Notes: generated by a model from the letters alone, not told the origin. Counted from the first letter of the stretch, positions 17,640-26,950 are shown. The stretch is 34,860 bases of DNA from an uncultured Lachnospiraceae bacterium (GCA_947576945.1 CANPTH010000045.1:1-34860), one strand, 5' to 3'. Numbers and translations are program-made.

Positions 17640-17823
17640 TCAGTCGATTGCTTTTATCCCTGATGCGGAAAGTTTCTTAAGATTTTCCAGCATATTGTCT
17701 AATACTTCCGGAGAATGCCCTTCCCATCGGGTTACCTCCGCCACGATTTTCAGCGGCTGTTTGTAAATCCGCTTTTGTGCCGTGGAAGAAGGAACCCGGG
17801 CTGAATACTGTTTTTTCACTCAT
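17640..17823 (-). pseudogene. Internally deleted rifampin ADP-ribosyltransferase (arr)
   Basis: Arr enzymes (about 135-150 residues) inactivate rifamycins by ADP-ribosylation. From ATG 17823 the minus strand reads MSEKTVFSPGSFFHGTKADL, the N-terminus of Arr with its FxHGTKADL NAD-binding motif. After about twenty codons the frame goes wrong. In another frame, starting near 17762, the sequence reads PLKIVAEVTRWEGHSPEV and continues to a stop at 17640, which is the family's C-terminus (bVVxxWEGHxxExLxxML). So the central two thirds, including the catalytic part, is gone and the ends are joined out of frame. It cannot confer resistance. Confidence 0.75.
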
Positions 17824-17846
17824 GAGTTTTGCTCCTTTATAATGTT

Positions 17847-18225
17847 TTATTTACTGTCAGCAATGACAGGGAACTCTTTTTTTCTACGTCTTTTTGTCAA
17901 CAATACGTCTATGCGAATTAAGTTATATCGCTGAATCATAACGCAATATAAATTATGCAATACAATGAGTAATGCAAAGATTTGAATCCACGGACGGCCT
18001 GCAAGGAATACGGCCGGTAAACAAACCAAAACACCAAACAAATGCGTTTTTGCATTTTTTATCAAACTGGCTTTTCAGAAAAGCAATGCCTTCTTCGGAA
18101 TAGTCTTTCAGAAAATAATTATCTGTGTCTGGCTTTCCTCTCCACTGGTCATATTTCTTCTTGATCTGGATAATAAATTTACGATATTGATTTACACCCA
18201 GTAAACGATATAATTTTTGCTCCAT
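17847..18225 (-). pseudogene. Frameshifted small membrane protein resembling the CrtO-type acyltransferase family
   Basis: Two overlapping frames together give one continuous ~125-residue protein. The first begins at ATG 18225 (YRLLGVNQYRKFI near the start, then FLKSQFDK); the second continues from NAKTHLFGVLVCLPAVFLAG to a stop at 17847. They join if one A is removed from the six-A run at 18055-18060 (T run on the plus strand). The pattern of an N-terminal LLGxxxYRK motif, two hydrophobic helices and VMIQRYNLIRI near the end resembles glycosyl-4,4'-diaponeurosporenoate acyltransferase-like proteins. The family call is tentative; a sequencing slip in the homopolymer is an alternative to true mutation. 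Confidence 0.5.
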
Positions 18226-18422
18226 AAAAACCGCTCCTTTTTATTATCAGTTCTGATTATAAGGTATTATAATTCAAAATTCAATGATGTTTACAACATT
18301 ATTTCGCAAACTGCCGGACGCATGAAGAAAATGTGGAAGAATGAACGCTGTAAGGGCGAAATAACCCTTGATTTATGTGGTCTTTTTTATACTTTAGAGG
18401 AAGAAATTTAATGTGAATTTTA

Positions 18423-18451
18423 TTGTAAAGACAAGCGGTTTTTTGTATAAT
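18423..18451 (+). promoter_or_regulatory. Promoter of the Rpn-like nuclease gene
   Basis: TTGTAA (18423-18428), 17-base spacer, TATAAT (18446-18451), about 28 bases of leader before ATG 18486. Confidence 0.65.
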
Positions 18452-18485
18452 TGAAGTGTAGCAGGAGCAGGATATATCGTATCTT

Positions 18486-19379
18486 ATGTCACAGATTTTT
18501 AGAAATCGAGGTGTTAAATTGCAGAATGATACAATACAGATAGAGGAAGTCATAGCAAAGCGTACCGCAAAAAACAGCGTATTCCTTGACCTTTTTCAAA
18601 ACAAGAGTTATCTGCTAAAGCTGTATAAAACGCTCCACCCAGAGGACACCACAGCGACAGAAGACTCCCTTACAGATGTGACGATCACAAATGTATTGAC
18701 GGATAATCTGTATAATGATTTAGGCTTTATTGCTAATAATAAGCTGATGATACTTGTGGAGGCACAGTCTACATGGACAGTGAATATTTTAGTAAGAGTT
18801 TTGCTGTATCTGGCGCAAAGCTATCACGAATATTTTCAGCGTACCTGCCAAGACTATTACAAAAGCAAGAAAGTAAAAATGCCAAAGCCTGAACTTTATG
18901 TGATTTTTACGGGAAACAAAGGGCGGAAACCCGATAAAATATCTCTGTCTAAAGAATTTTTCGAGGGCGCGGATATAGATATTGAGGTAAAAGCAAAGGT
19001 TATCTATGAAAGCGATACAGATGACATTATCAATCAGTACATCATTTTCTGCAAAGTTTTTAATGAGCAGACAAAGCAGCATGGAATGACGAGGAAGGCA
19101 GTTACGGAAACTATCCACATATGCAAGGACAGGAATGTCTTAAAAGAATATTTGCTTGATAGAGAAAAGGAGGTTGTGACGATTATGATGAGTTTGTTTG
19201 ATAATGAACAGATTATAAAGTCGTTTATCAGAAGTGAGCGGTATGATGTTGCAAAAGAAAAGGCTTTACTTATGTTGAAAAATGGAAAAATTACAGTTGA
19301 TGAGATTAGTAAATTTTTCCCGGAACTAATTGAAAGTGACATAAAAGAACTTGAAGGCGAGGTTATGCAGTTGGCGTAA
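18486..19379 (+). CDS. Rpn/PD-(D/E)XK nuclease family protein (transposase-like)
   Basis: 297-residue protein of the Rpn/YhgA-like, PD-(D/E)XK nuclease 'transposase' group (PF12784-like). The N-terminal RTAKNSVFLDLFQNKSYLLKLYKTLHPED and the nuclease signature NDLGF...LMILVEAQS (Glu92-x-Gln94) are diagnostic. The C-terminal part, VAKEKALLMLKNGKITVDEISKFF, is the family's usual helical tail. Relatives promote RecA-independent recombination and are thought to mobilise themselves or act in defence. The alternative start is TTG 18519, which has GAGGTG ahead. Base composition is clearly more AT-rich than the Wadjet genes, suggesting separate acquisition. Confidence 0.82.
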   Translation: MSQIFRNRGVKLQNDTIQIEEVIAKRTAKNSVFLDLFQNKSYLLKLYKTLHPEDTTATEDSLTDVTITNVLTDNLYNDLGFIANNKLMILVEAQSTWTVNILVRVLLYLAQSYHEYFQRTCQDYYKSKKVKMPKPELYVIFTGNKGRKPDKISLSKEFFEGADIDIEVKAKVIYESDTDDIINQYIIFCKVFNEQTKQHGMTRKAVTETIHICKDRNVLKEYLLDREKEVVTIMMSLFDNEQIIKSFIRSERYDVAKEKALLMLKNGKITVDEISKFFPELIESDIKELEGEVMQLA

Positions 19380-19416
19380 TTGGTAAAACGATTTGATATC
19401 AAAATAACAGCGTAAG

Positions 19417-19456
19417 GGCGCAGGGAATAGTAGATTGTAAACCATGCGCCTTTTTT
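19417..19456 (+). terminator. Probable terminator of the Rpn-like gene
   Basis: GGCGCA (19417-19422) pairs with TGCGCC (19445-19450), directly followed by TTTTTT. The loop is long (22 bases), so the hairpin is only moderately stable. Confidence 0.45.
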
Positions 19457-19478
19457 GCATCTAAAAGGAGGCGCATAT

Positions 19479-20390
19479 ATGATTGAAATATCCAAAGCGT
19501 TGGTCAGCCGCCTTATAAAAGAACAGTTTCCACAATGGGCGAATCTGGAAATTGAACCGGTGGAACACAGCGGACACGATAACAGAACATTTCACCTGGG
19601 AGAGGAAATGACTGTGCGCCTGCCAAGCGGAGAAGAATATGTCCCGCAGGTCGAAAAAGAGATGAAATGGCTTCCGGTGTTAGCCGGGAAGCTGTCTCTG
19701 CCGATTTCCTGTCCTGTTGCACAGGGAAAGGCGGCCGGGTTTTATCCGTTTCCGTGGTCGGTCAATCAGTATATTCCGGGGGAAACGTTACATAAAAATA
19801 ATATTCTCGACAGCAACCAATTTGCCGCTGCACTGGCGGATTTTCTAAAAGAGCTGCAAAGTATTGATACGAATGGCGCACCGCCGGCAGGCGAGCATAA
19901 TTTTTTCAGGGGTGCCCACCCATCTGTTTATAACGAACAGGTAATGACTGCGCTGCAGAAATTGTCCGATATTTTACCTGCGTATAAAATCCGGAGGATT
20001 TGGGAAAATGCAGTTTCGACAGAATGGGAAAAACCGCCTGTGTGGCTGCACGGCGATATTGCGCCGGGAAATCTTCTGGTGGAAGACGGCAGGCTTTGCG
20101 GCGTCATTGATTTTGGAATTATGGGGATTGGTGATCCGGCCTGTGATTATGCAATGGCCTGGACTTTTTTTGACGGCCAAAGCAGAAAGTATTTTCTGCA
20201 GGGACTTGATGAAGGAACTGTTGACAGAGCGCGCGGATGGGCTTTATGGAAAGCGTTGATTACGTACCGTTCATCTCAGACGTCTGTGGCGGAGAATGCG
20301 AAATACACGATTAATGAGATTATGAGTGAAAACAAAGAGTTTGCAGAAGGAAATCCTCTTAAAACCGGGATAATAGTTTGTAAACTGTAA
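19479..20390 (+). CDS. Aminoglycoside phosphotransferase (APH)-family kinase
   Basis: 303 residues with the APH/choline-kinase fold. Catalytic loop HGDIAPGN at about residue 190 (Asp base and Asn for Mg2+) and metal-binding IDFG at about 210 are intact, as is DNRTFHLGEEMTVRLP in the N-lobe with the ATP-binding region. Closest in style to the broad group annotated as aminoglycoside phosphotransferase family proteins; most of these are not proven resistance enzymes and the substrate here is unknown. ATG 19479 follows AAAAGGAGG. It sits 68 bases upstream of the Wadjet operon on the same strand. Confidence 0.83.
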   Translation: MIEISKALVSRLIKEQFPQWANLEIEPVEHSGHDNRTFHLGEEMTVRLPSGEEYVPQVEKEMKWLPVLAGKLSLPISCPVAQGKAAGFYPFPWSVNQYIPGETLHKNNILDSNQFAAALADFLKELQSIDTNGAPPAGEHNFFRGAHPSVYNEQVMTALQKLSDILPAYKIRRIWENAVSTEWEKPPVWLHGDIAPGNLLVEDGRLCGVIDFGIMGIGDPACDYAMAWTFFDGQSRKYFLQGLDEGTVDRARGWALWKALITYRSSQTSVAENAKYTINEIMSENKEFAEGNPLKTGIIVCKL

Positions 20391-20458
20391 AATATTTGAA
20401 ATATTCAGGTTGCCGAAACCGAAGAAATAGCGGATAATAGTCTGGAACGGAGGCGCAC

Positions 20459-21841
20459 ATGTTTCAGATCATTTCAGAAAATTTTTTTGTACCGCTGGCA
20501 TCGCCGAACAAAACAGTCTATTGGGAATGTCTGGTAAAGCTGTTTACGGTCATGAGCCATCAGCTTTCTTTTGGTGTGGAAAGAGATATTCTGGTGCAGG
20601 AGCTGCAGTATTATTTTGAGCAGGAGCAGGCGGCTTCCATGGCGGAAGAGGGCTTCGACGGCAAAGGCAGCCGGGATAAGGCCAACTGGATGCTGCGGCG
20701 GTTGGAATACTATGACTGGATCGAGATCGAGACGGACAAGAGCTATGTCCAGCGGGCCAGTTTTAAGGAATATGCGGTCAAGATCATCAGAACCCTTCTG
20801 GAGATCGAGGAAGGGAAGCAGATCGAATATCAGGGTTATATCTATACCATCTACAGTCTGGTGCGCAGCAGCACGGATAATCCGGGGATCGTGCTGCTGT
20901 CCATTCTGGAAAACACCGACATGCTGATCACAGGGTTGAAAAACCTGAATTCCGGAATAAAACACTATATAGACGAACTGACGAAATACAAGACGCCGGC
21001 AGAGATCATGAACGTGCTGTTCAATGATTATATTGAAAATATCGTGGACAAGGCATACCATCGACTCCTGACTTCCGACAATGTGTCCAAATTCCGTCCG
21101 GAGATCGTGGAACGGCTGGAAGCGAAAAGCCGAAGCCGCGCCTATATCGAGAAGGCCAGCGCGGAGCTTGCCGGCATCCGCGAGATCACGCTGCAGCAGG
21201 CGGAGGAGCTGGTCTATCAGTATATTCACGAGATCATAGACGCTTTTCAGAACATGGATGAGATTCTGGCGGAGATCAACCGGAAGAATACGCAGTACCA
21301 GAAAGCGGCCATCAACCGGGCGAAATTCTATCTGATCGGCGGCGAGGACGTGAGAGGCCAGCTTAAGGAGATATTGTCTGCGGTCAATGAGAAGATCAAT
21401 GCGGAGGGCCTGGAACTTGGCGGCATCTACAGGATCACGTTCCTGGACGAGCTGGTAAAGATCTACAGCGCCGGGGTGCTGGACGAGAGGTCGCTGTTCG
21501 TTCCTCTGGAAGGGAAAAAGGAATTTAAGCCGGTGGCGCTTCTGAACGAGCTGCCGGACGAGGCGCTCAGACAGGCCAAACTGCAGAAGATGATGGAGAA
21601 GATGGAGCGGGTGTTGAATCCACAGAAGATCGACCGCTATGTGCTTGACTGCCTGCAGGGCAGGGAACGGATGCTGGCTTCTGAGCTGCCGCTTGCAACC
21701 ACGGAAGATTTCGTATATTTGATCTATATCCGGCTGTACGGGCAGCGCAGGACGATGCGGTATGCGATAGAAGCGGCGGAGGATATTACGGTCAATGGCT
21801 ATCGGTTTCGGGATTACGTGATCCGCAGGAAAGAGAAGTAG
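20459..21841 (+). CDS. jetA: Wadjet subunit JetA (kleisin/MukF-like)
   Basis: 460-residue first gene of a four-gene Wadjet operon. JetA is the kleisin-like subunit that links the SMC heads of JetC. The sequence is largely helical, with an N-terminal winged-helix-like part (VYWECLVKLFTVMSHQ, then ANWMLRRLEYYDWIEIE), a long helical centre (ITLQQAEELVYQYIHEIIDAFQNMDEILAEINRKNTQY) and a C-terminal wing (LPLATTEDFVYLIYIRLYGQRRTMRYA). It matches the JetA type of Clostridia rather than the DUF3375 type, so a type II-like system is probable. ATG 20459 has CGGAGG upstream. JetB starts 16 bases after its end. Confidence 0.85.
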   Translation: MFQIISENFFVPLASPNKTVYWECLVKLFTVMSHQLSFGVERDILVQELQYYFEQEQAASMAEEGFDGKGSRDKANWMLRRLEYYDWIEIETDKSYVQRASFKEYAVKIIRTLLEIEEGKQIEYQGYIYTIYSLVRSSTDNPGIVLLSILENTDMLITGLKNLNSGIKHYIDELTKYKTPAEIMNVLFNDYIENIVDKAYHRLLTSDNVSKFRPEIVERLEAKSRSRAYIEKASAELAGIREITLQQAEELVYQYIHEIIDAFQNMDEILAEINRKNTQYQKAAINRAKFYLIGGEDVRGQLKEILSAVNEKINAEGLELGGIYRITFLDELVKIYSAGVLDERSLFVPLEGKKEFKPVALLNELPDEALRQAKLQKMMEKMERVLNPQKIDRYVLDCLQGRERMLASELPLATTEDFVYLIYIRLYGQRRTMRYAIEAAEDITVNGYRFRDYVIRRKEK

Positions 21842-21857
21842 AAGGAGTTTTACGAGG

Positions 21858-22481
21858 ATGGATTTTTTAGAGGGAATGCTGCAGAAGGATAAGGACGAAT
21901 TTACGCGGATCTGTAACCGTCTGCTCAGCAACTGCTTTATCTGCAGGCGCAATGAGACGGCGAGAGGCGATTACTATTTTATCACCAGATATAAGGAGAA
22001 GTTTACGCAGTATCTGGCGGTTACCGGTTACCGGCTGGAGATCAATGAGGAATACGGCGTGGTGCAGCTGACCAATCCGCTGAATTATAACCGTTACAAT
22101 ATGAAGCTTTTTGAATCCGTGATTCTGCTGATCCTGCGGATCTTATATGACGAGAAGAAGCGGGAGCTGTCCGCCAGCGATGAGGTGATTGTCAATATGG
22201 GCGACATCCATGAGAAGTTTCTGAGTCTCAAGATCCGGGACAGGATGATGGACAAGACCACGCTGCGCAATGCGATCAGTACCATGCGGCGTTTTCAGCT
22301 GGTGGAGGTTCTGGACAGGGAGCTTTCCAATGAGGATTCCCGTCTGATCATCTACGATTCCATCCTGATGGCAGTGCGGGTGGAGGATATCAAGCTGGCT
22401 TATGAAAAGCTGGAAAATTATCGAAAGGGCGGAAAGTCGAATGAAGAAACTGACGAGAGTGAAACTGATCAACTGGCATAG
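21858..22481 (+). CDS. jetB: Wadjet subunit JetB (MukE-like, DUF4194)
   Basis: 207 residues, the small winged-helix subunit of the Wadjet complex (DUF4194), which binds the kleisin JetA. Typical parts are RLLSNCFICRR near the N-terminus, YFITRYKEKFTQYLAVTGYRLEINEEYGVVQL and ILLILRILYDEKKRELS in the middle. ATG 21858 lies behind GAAGGAG, with GAGG closer. Its end overlaps the start of JetC by about 41 bases, a strong sign of coupled translation and fixed stoichiometry. Confidence 0.87.
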   Translation: MDFLEGMLQKDKDEFTRICNRLLSNCFICRRNETARGDYYFITRYKEKFTQYLAVTGYRLEINEEYGVVQLTNPLNYNRYNMKLFESVILLILRILYDEKKRELSASDEVIVNMGDIHEKFLSLKIRDRMMDKTTLRNAISTMRRFQLVEVLDRELSNEDSRLIIYDSILMAVRVEDIKLAYEKLENYRKGGKSNEETDESETDQLA

Positions 22482-25400
22482 GTTTACCAACGTGCTGATC
22501 GATCTTGAGAATTCCGTCCTGATCTCCGGCGAGAACGGTGCGGGCAAATCCACACTGCTCGATGCCATCCAGTTTGTGGTGACCTGTTCCACCAACTATT
22601 TCAATAAGGCGGCCCACGAGAACGGCAAGCGGAAGCTGACCGGCTATATCCGCTGCAAGACCGGGCGCGAGAACAGGCCCTATGAGCGGACCGGAGAGAT
22701 CAGCGCCCATGTGGCGCTGGAATTCTATGAGGAGAAGCGGCAGAAATATTTTATCGTCGGTGCGGTGGTGGACTCCGCGTCGGAAGGACAGGAGAAGACG
22801 GTGCGCTATCTGATGGACGGGGAGCGGCTGGAGGACGGACTCTTTTTTCAGGGAAAAGTGCCCAGATCCATCGCCCAGTTCCGGGCCGGTAACGGGAAGA
22901 AGATCAAGACCTGGTGTACCACGGAGAAGGATGCGAAGCAGATGATCAAGAACCGCTTCGGCCGTCTGGAAGATAAATTCTTTAAGCTGATCCCCAAGGC
23001 CATGGCTTTCCGGCCCATTGATGATATCAAGGATTTCGTCTACTCATATGTGCTGGACGAGAAGGAAGTGAATATCGACATTCTGCGGGAGAATGTGCGC
23101 ACGTATCAGGATCTGCAGCGCACACTGGATAAGATCAAGCTGCGGATGGGGAGGCTGGAAAAGATTGAAGGATTCTACAGGCAGGTGGAAGACGGCACGC
23201 GGAAAGACAGGATGTACGAATATTTTCTGGACCGGATAGAAGTGGACATTCTGGAGGAGGAGATCAGGCAGCTGGAGAGCGCCATCGTGCACGATACCTA
23301 CAGGCTGGAGCGGTGGAATCAGGAGATTGCGGAAGCCCAGAAGGAGAAGGAAGAGAGACAGGCCATCCGGGACAACCTCTATGCGGAGCTGGCCAGTGAC
23401 AAGGATTTTATCGCCAGAGACGAACAGCAGAAGAAACTGCTGCTTTTGGAGGAGCGTGATAGGCAGCTGTCCGGGGAGCGGCAGCAGCTGCTTACAAGTG
23501 TGAATATGGCGAAAGCCGAAGTCAACCGGCTGTTGCAGGTGCCGGACGCAGACGACTGCATCCGGTCATACGGCGAACAGCTGGGGCAGCTGGAGAAGAT
23601 GGTACAAATCGATGACTTCAAGGATACCCTGCAGAAGGTTATCGCCTACAAGAATCATATGAGCGACCGGGTCTATAAGAGGCGTGCGGAACTGGATATG
23701 AACCTGCGGGAGCTGTCCGGGCAGAAGAAAGAATGGGACTTGAAGATCGAGAACCTGATGAAGAAGAAGCTTTCCTACCCGGAGGAAGTCACCCGGGTGA
23801 TGAATGCCATTAGAGAGGAATTCGTCCGCATCGGCAGGACGCCGGAACCGCGGATTCTGTGCGAGATGCTGGAGATCACGGACGATTCCTGGCGCAATGC
23901 GGTGGAGGGGTATCTGAATACGCAGCGTTTCTATATTCTGGTGGAGCCGGATAATTTCGATATCGCCCTCGGCACTTATGACAGACTGCGCAGGGAGAAG
24001 AAGACTTACGGCGTGGGGTTGATCAATACGCAGAACCTGGAGGGGTACGATACCGCGCCGGAAGGATCTCTGGCCACGGTGGTCACGTCCGGCAACAAGT
24101 ATGCCAGACGCTACATCAATATGGTGCTGGGCAAGGTGACCATGTGCGAGCATTACAGCCATTTGAAGAAATACAAGACGGCCATCACCAGGGAGTGTAT
24201 GCGCTATCAGAACCACGTAGCAAGCGCCATCAAGCCTGCCATCTTCGAGACGCCCTATATCGGTAAAAACGCCATCCGGGTACAGTTGGAGCAGGCAAAG
24301 CATAAGAGTAAAGAGCTGGAAAATCAGATCAAAGAGAAACAGAATGTGCTGCAGAAGCTGGAAGAGCTGCAAAAACCCCTTTCCACGGAGACGGATACCG
24401 ATATCAAATACCGCGTGGATGTACTCGTGGAACTAAGGAACACGGCGCAGGAGATCAAGAACTGCCGGGCCAACATCGCCACGCTGGAGAAAAATTCCAA
24501 TATGATCCTCAAGCAGATCCAGCTGTCGGAGTTGGAGAAGATCATCCGGGAGAAGGAGGAGCAGATCGCCAGAGACAACCGGCGGGTGGGACAGACCGAG
24601 CAGAACATCGAGAATACCAGAGGAAGGCTGGCCGACCGGCAGACCTCCCTGGTGGGGCAGAAGGCGCGCTGTGCGGAGTTTGCCGCCAGACAGGAAGAAG
24701 ATATCGTGCTCTGGGATCATGATTACGAGAAGCAGCTAAAGGACAAAAGCCACGAACAGTTCAAGGAGAACTTCGCCCGCAGAAGGAAGGCCAACCAGAC
24801 CACCATAGCCAAATGTACGGAATCCATGACAAATGCCATGGTGGAATACAAGACTGCCCACGACTTCGGTGCGGCGGCCACGCTGGAAGGATATCCGGAT
24901 TTCGAGGCGGAATATAGCAAACTGAAAAGTTCCGAACTGCTCAGCTATGAGGAGAAGGTGGAGAGCGCAAGGCAGTCCGCCGAGGAGGAGTTCCGGGAAC
25001 AGTTTCTGGCCAAGCTGCAGGAGAATATGAAGAACGCCCAGACGGAATTCAAGGAGCTGAACAGGGCGCTTCGGGATATCCGTTTCAGCAACGAGAAGTA
25101 TGAATTCCTGTTTATGCCCAGCAGGCGTTACCGCCATTATTATGAGATGATCATGGATGACTTTAACGCCGTGCAGGGAGAGTCCATTTTCAGCGGCCTT
25201 TTCCACGAGAATCATAAAGAGGTGATCGACGAGCTGTTTGAGCGGCTGGCGCTTGATAATGAGAACAGCGCGAAGGCACTGGACGAGTTTACGGACTACA
25301 GGACCTATATGGATTATGATATCCGCATCCTGCACAGCGACGACAGTTATTCGTTGTATTCCAAGGTGTGTGAGGAGAAGAGCGGCGGGGAGACCCAGAC

Positions 25401-25683
25401 GCCCTTCTATGTGACCGTGGCCGCCTCCTTCGTGCAGCTGTACCGCAACGGCATCGGCGGCGAGGCCGTGGGGCTGGTGATGTTCGACGAGGCTTTTAAC
25501 AACATGGATGACGAGCGGATCGGCGGGGTGCTGGAATTCCTGCGCAGGCTGCCGCTGCAGATCCTGATCGCGGCGCCGCCGGACAAGATTCAGTATATCA
25601 GCCCCTTTGTGGAGGAGACGCTTTTGGTGATGACGGATGAAAAGGTGAGCTTCGCGGAGAGGTATTACAATGGTGCAGTATGA
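22441..25683 (+). CDS. jetC: Wadjet SMC-like ATPase JetC (MukB-like)
   Basis: About 1080 residues. This is the motor that extrudes DNA loops to recognise small circular plasmids. Walker A GENGAGKSTLLDA lies at residues about 30-42, the ABC signature KSGGETQT near 981 and Walker B LVMFDEAFNNMDD near 1012; the centre is long coiled coil (KEKEERQAIRDNLYAELA, IREKEEQIARDNRRVG) with a hinge around residues 440-620. ATG 22441 is preferred to the in-frame ATG 22402, because KKLTRVKLINWHRF is the usual N-terminus of this family. The stop overlaps jetD by 14 bases. Confidence 0.92.
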   Translation: MKKLTRVKLINWHRFTNVLIDLENSVLISGENGAGKSTLLDAIQFVVTCSTNYFNKAAHENGKRKLTGYIRCKTGRENRPYERTGEISAHVALEFYEEKRQKYFIVGAVVDSASEGQEKTVRYLMDGERLEDGLFFQGKVPRSIAQFRAGNGKKIKTWCTTEKDAKQMIKNRFGRLEDKFFKLIPKAMAFRPIDDIKDFVYSYVLDEKEVNIDILRENVRTYQDLQRTLDKIKLRMGRLEKIEGFYRQVEDGTRKDRMYEYFLDRIEVDILEEEIRQLESAIVHDTYRLERWNQEIAEAQKEKEERQAIRDNLYAELASDKDFIARDEQQKKLLLLEERDRQLSGERQQLLTSVNMAKAEVNRLLQVPDADDCIRSYGEQLGQLEKMVQIDDFKDTLQKVIAYKNHMSDRVYKRRAELDMNLRELSGQKKEWDLKIENLMKKKLSYPEEVTRVMNAIREEFVRIGRTPEPRILCEMLEITDDSWRNAVEGYLNTQRFYILVEPDNFDIALGTYDRLRREKKTYGVGLINTQNLEGYDTAPEGSLATVVTSGNKYARRYINMVLGKVTMCEHYSHLKKYKTAITRECMRYQNHVASAIKPAIFETPYIGKNAIRVQLEQAKHKSKELENQIKEKQNVLQKLEELQKPLSTETDTDIKYRVDVLVELRNTAQEIKNCRANIATLEKNSNMILKQIQLSELEKIIREKEEQIARDNRRVGQTEQNIENTRGRLADRQTSLVGQKARCAEFAARQEEDIVLWDHDYEKQLKDKSHEQFKENFARRRKANQTTIAKCTESMTNAMVEYKTAHDFGAAATLEGYPDFEAEYSKLKSSELLSYEEKVESARQSAEEEFREQFLAKLQENMKNAQTEFKELNRALRDIRFSNEKYEFLFMPSRRYRHYYEMIMDDFNAVQGESIFSGLFHENHKEVIDELFERLALDNENSAKALDEFTDYRTYMDYDIRILHSDDSYSLYSKVCEEKSGGETQTPFYVTVAASFVQLYRNGIGGEAVGLVMFDEAFNNMDDERIGGVLEFLRRLPLQILIAAPPDKIQYISPFVEETLLVMTDEKVSFAERYYNGAV

Positions 25684-26875
25684 CAGGATGATCCTGAACA
25701 GGCTGCTGGACACTTATGAGGCCAGCCTGCTTTCCACAGGAGAAAACAGAAGGAATATCCATATCGAGTTCCGTTTTACGAAAAAGGCGTTGCCGGCTTA
25801 CTTCGACGAAAGCTCTTCGGAATATGAGCGGATCCACTTTTTCATGGAAAGTCTGGAGGAAAAGCAGCTGATACGGATCTGCTGGCAGGGAGGGCGCAAA
25901 GGGCATATCATCGCCAAAGTACAGCTGCAGACGGAAAATCTGGAGACGGCCTATGCTTTTGTGCGCCGGGTGCCGAAGCAGGATCTGGCGGCAGGACACA
26001 GACAGCTGCTGAAAGAGTGCCTTGCGAAGGAGCCGACGCCGGTCTGTCGTGCTTTTGCGGCCCATGTGCTGGAACGTCTGGCGGAACATAAATCCGTGAA
26101 GGAATTCGTGCAGCTGGAGGATATCGCGTCTACCATGCGGCTGCTTGCCGTGCTAGAGGCTATCGAGAAGAATGAAGAGCCGCTGTACCTGCGGGAATTT
26201 TCGATTCGTCATTTCCAGGATTCCAAGGCCTTCGAGAAGATGGAAGGCAGGATCGCCCATATTTTCAGGCGGTTTCAGGCAGGATGTGAGGAGGCAGCCG
26301 TGGAGGAGATCCTGGCGGAATACGGTATCTACCATACGCCGGACTATGTTTATCTAAAAGGGAATGCGACGCTCTTAGTGGGAGCGGAGAAGATAGATCT
26401 GTCGGTGTTAAAGCAGGGACTTGGCATCTCCGGGGAGGATATCGGCAGGATACGGTTTGACAATACGGCGGCGGTGAAGCAGGTGATCACCATCGAGAAT
26501 CTGACCACATTTTTTCGCTGGCAGGAGGAAGACAGCCTGCTTGTATATCTGGGCGGTTATCACAACAGCGTTCGCCGCGCCCTGCTGATGGAACTACATG
26601 CGGCCTGCCCGCAGGCAGCGTATCTTCATTTCGGAGATATTGACGCCGGCGGGTTCGAGATCTACCGTGACCTGCGGGAGAAGACGGGTATTCCCTTCCG
26701 GATGTACCGGATGGATCTGGAGACGCTGCAGGCCTATGAACAGTACGGCAGGCCGCTGACGGAGAACGACAGGATACGGCTGCAGAAGATGCGCGGCCGG
26801 GAAGAGCTGCGTGAGGTGATCGACTATATGCTGGCGCATGATGTGAAGCTGGAACAGGAGTGTATCAGGAGGTAG
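25670..26875 (+). CDS. jetD: Wadjet nuclease JetD (Toprim/Topo VI-A-like, DUF3322-DUF2220)
   Basis: 401 residues; the nuclease that cuts closed-circular plasmids once JetABC has extruded them. The N-terminal half is the arm domain (DUF3322). The C-terminal half is a Toprim domain like that of topoisomerase VI subunit A, with catalytic Glu in ITIENLTTFF (about residue 275) and the DxD pair in HFGDIDAGGFEIY (about 322-326). All key acidic residues are present, so the system appears complete. It starts at ATG 25670 inside the end of jetC. The large overlapping frames on the opposite strand of the operon are shadows. Confidence 0.9.
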   Translation: MVQYDRMILNRLLDTYEASLLSTGENRRNIHIEFRFTKKALPAYFDESSSEYERIHFFMESLEEKQLIRICWQGGRKGHIIAKVQLQTENLETAYAFVRRVPKQDLAAGHRQLLKECLAKEPTPVCRAFAAHVLERLAEHKSVKEFVQLEDIASTMRLLAVLEAIEKNEEPLYLREFSIRHFQDSKAFEKMEGRIAHIFRRFQAGCEEAAVEEILAEYGIYHTPDYVYLKGNATLLVGAEKIDLSVLKQGLGISGEDIGRIRFDNTAAVKQVITIENLTTFFRWQEEDSLLVYLGGYHNSVRRALLMELHAACPQAAYLHFGDIDAGGFEIYRDLREKTGIPFRMYRMDLETLQAYEQYGRPLTENDRIRLQKMRGREELREVIDYMLAHDVKLEQECIRR

Positions 26876-26950
26876 TGTTGGCGTTGTGCCTGCGGATAAT
26901 GGATTGCATCGAGTGTTCCGAGGAGGGCGTTACTTTCAGGCAGATGCGTG

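Noticed and set aside
18217..18411. 64-codon plus-strand frame before the Rpn-like gene
   Set aside because: Low-complexity AT-rich sequence without support; it overlaps the start of the frameshifted acyltransferase-like gene.
20474..21952. 492-codon open frame antisense to jetA and the start of jetB
   Set aside because: It mirrors the GC-rich codon pattern of jetA, has no ribosome binding site or recognisable domain, and is fully explained by the sense gene.
23566..25713. Long minus-strand frames across jetC
   Set aside because: Shadows of the SMC coiled-coil coding sequence; no motifs or translation signals.
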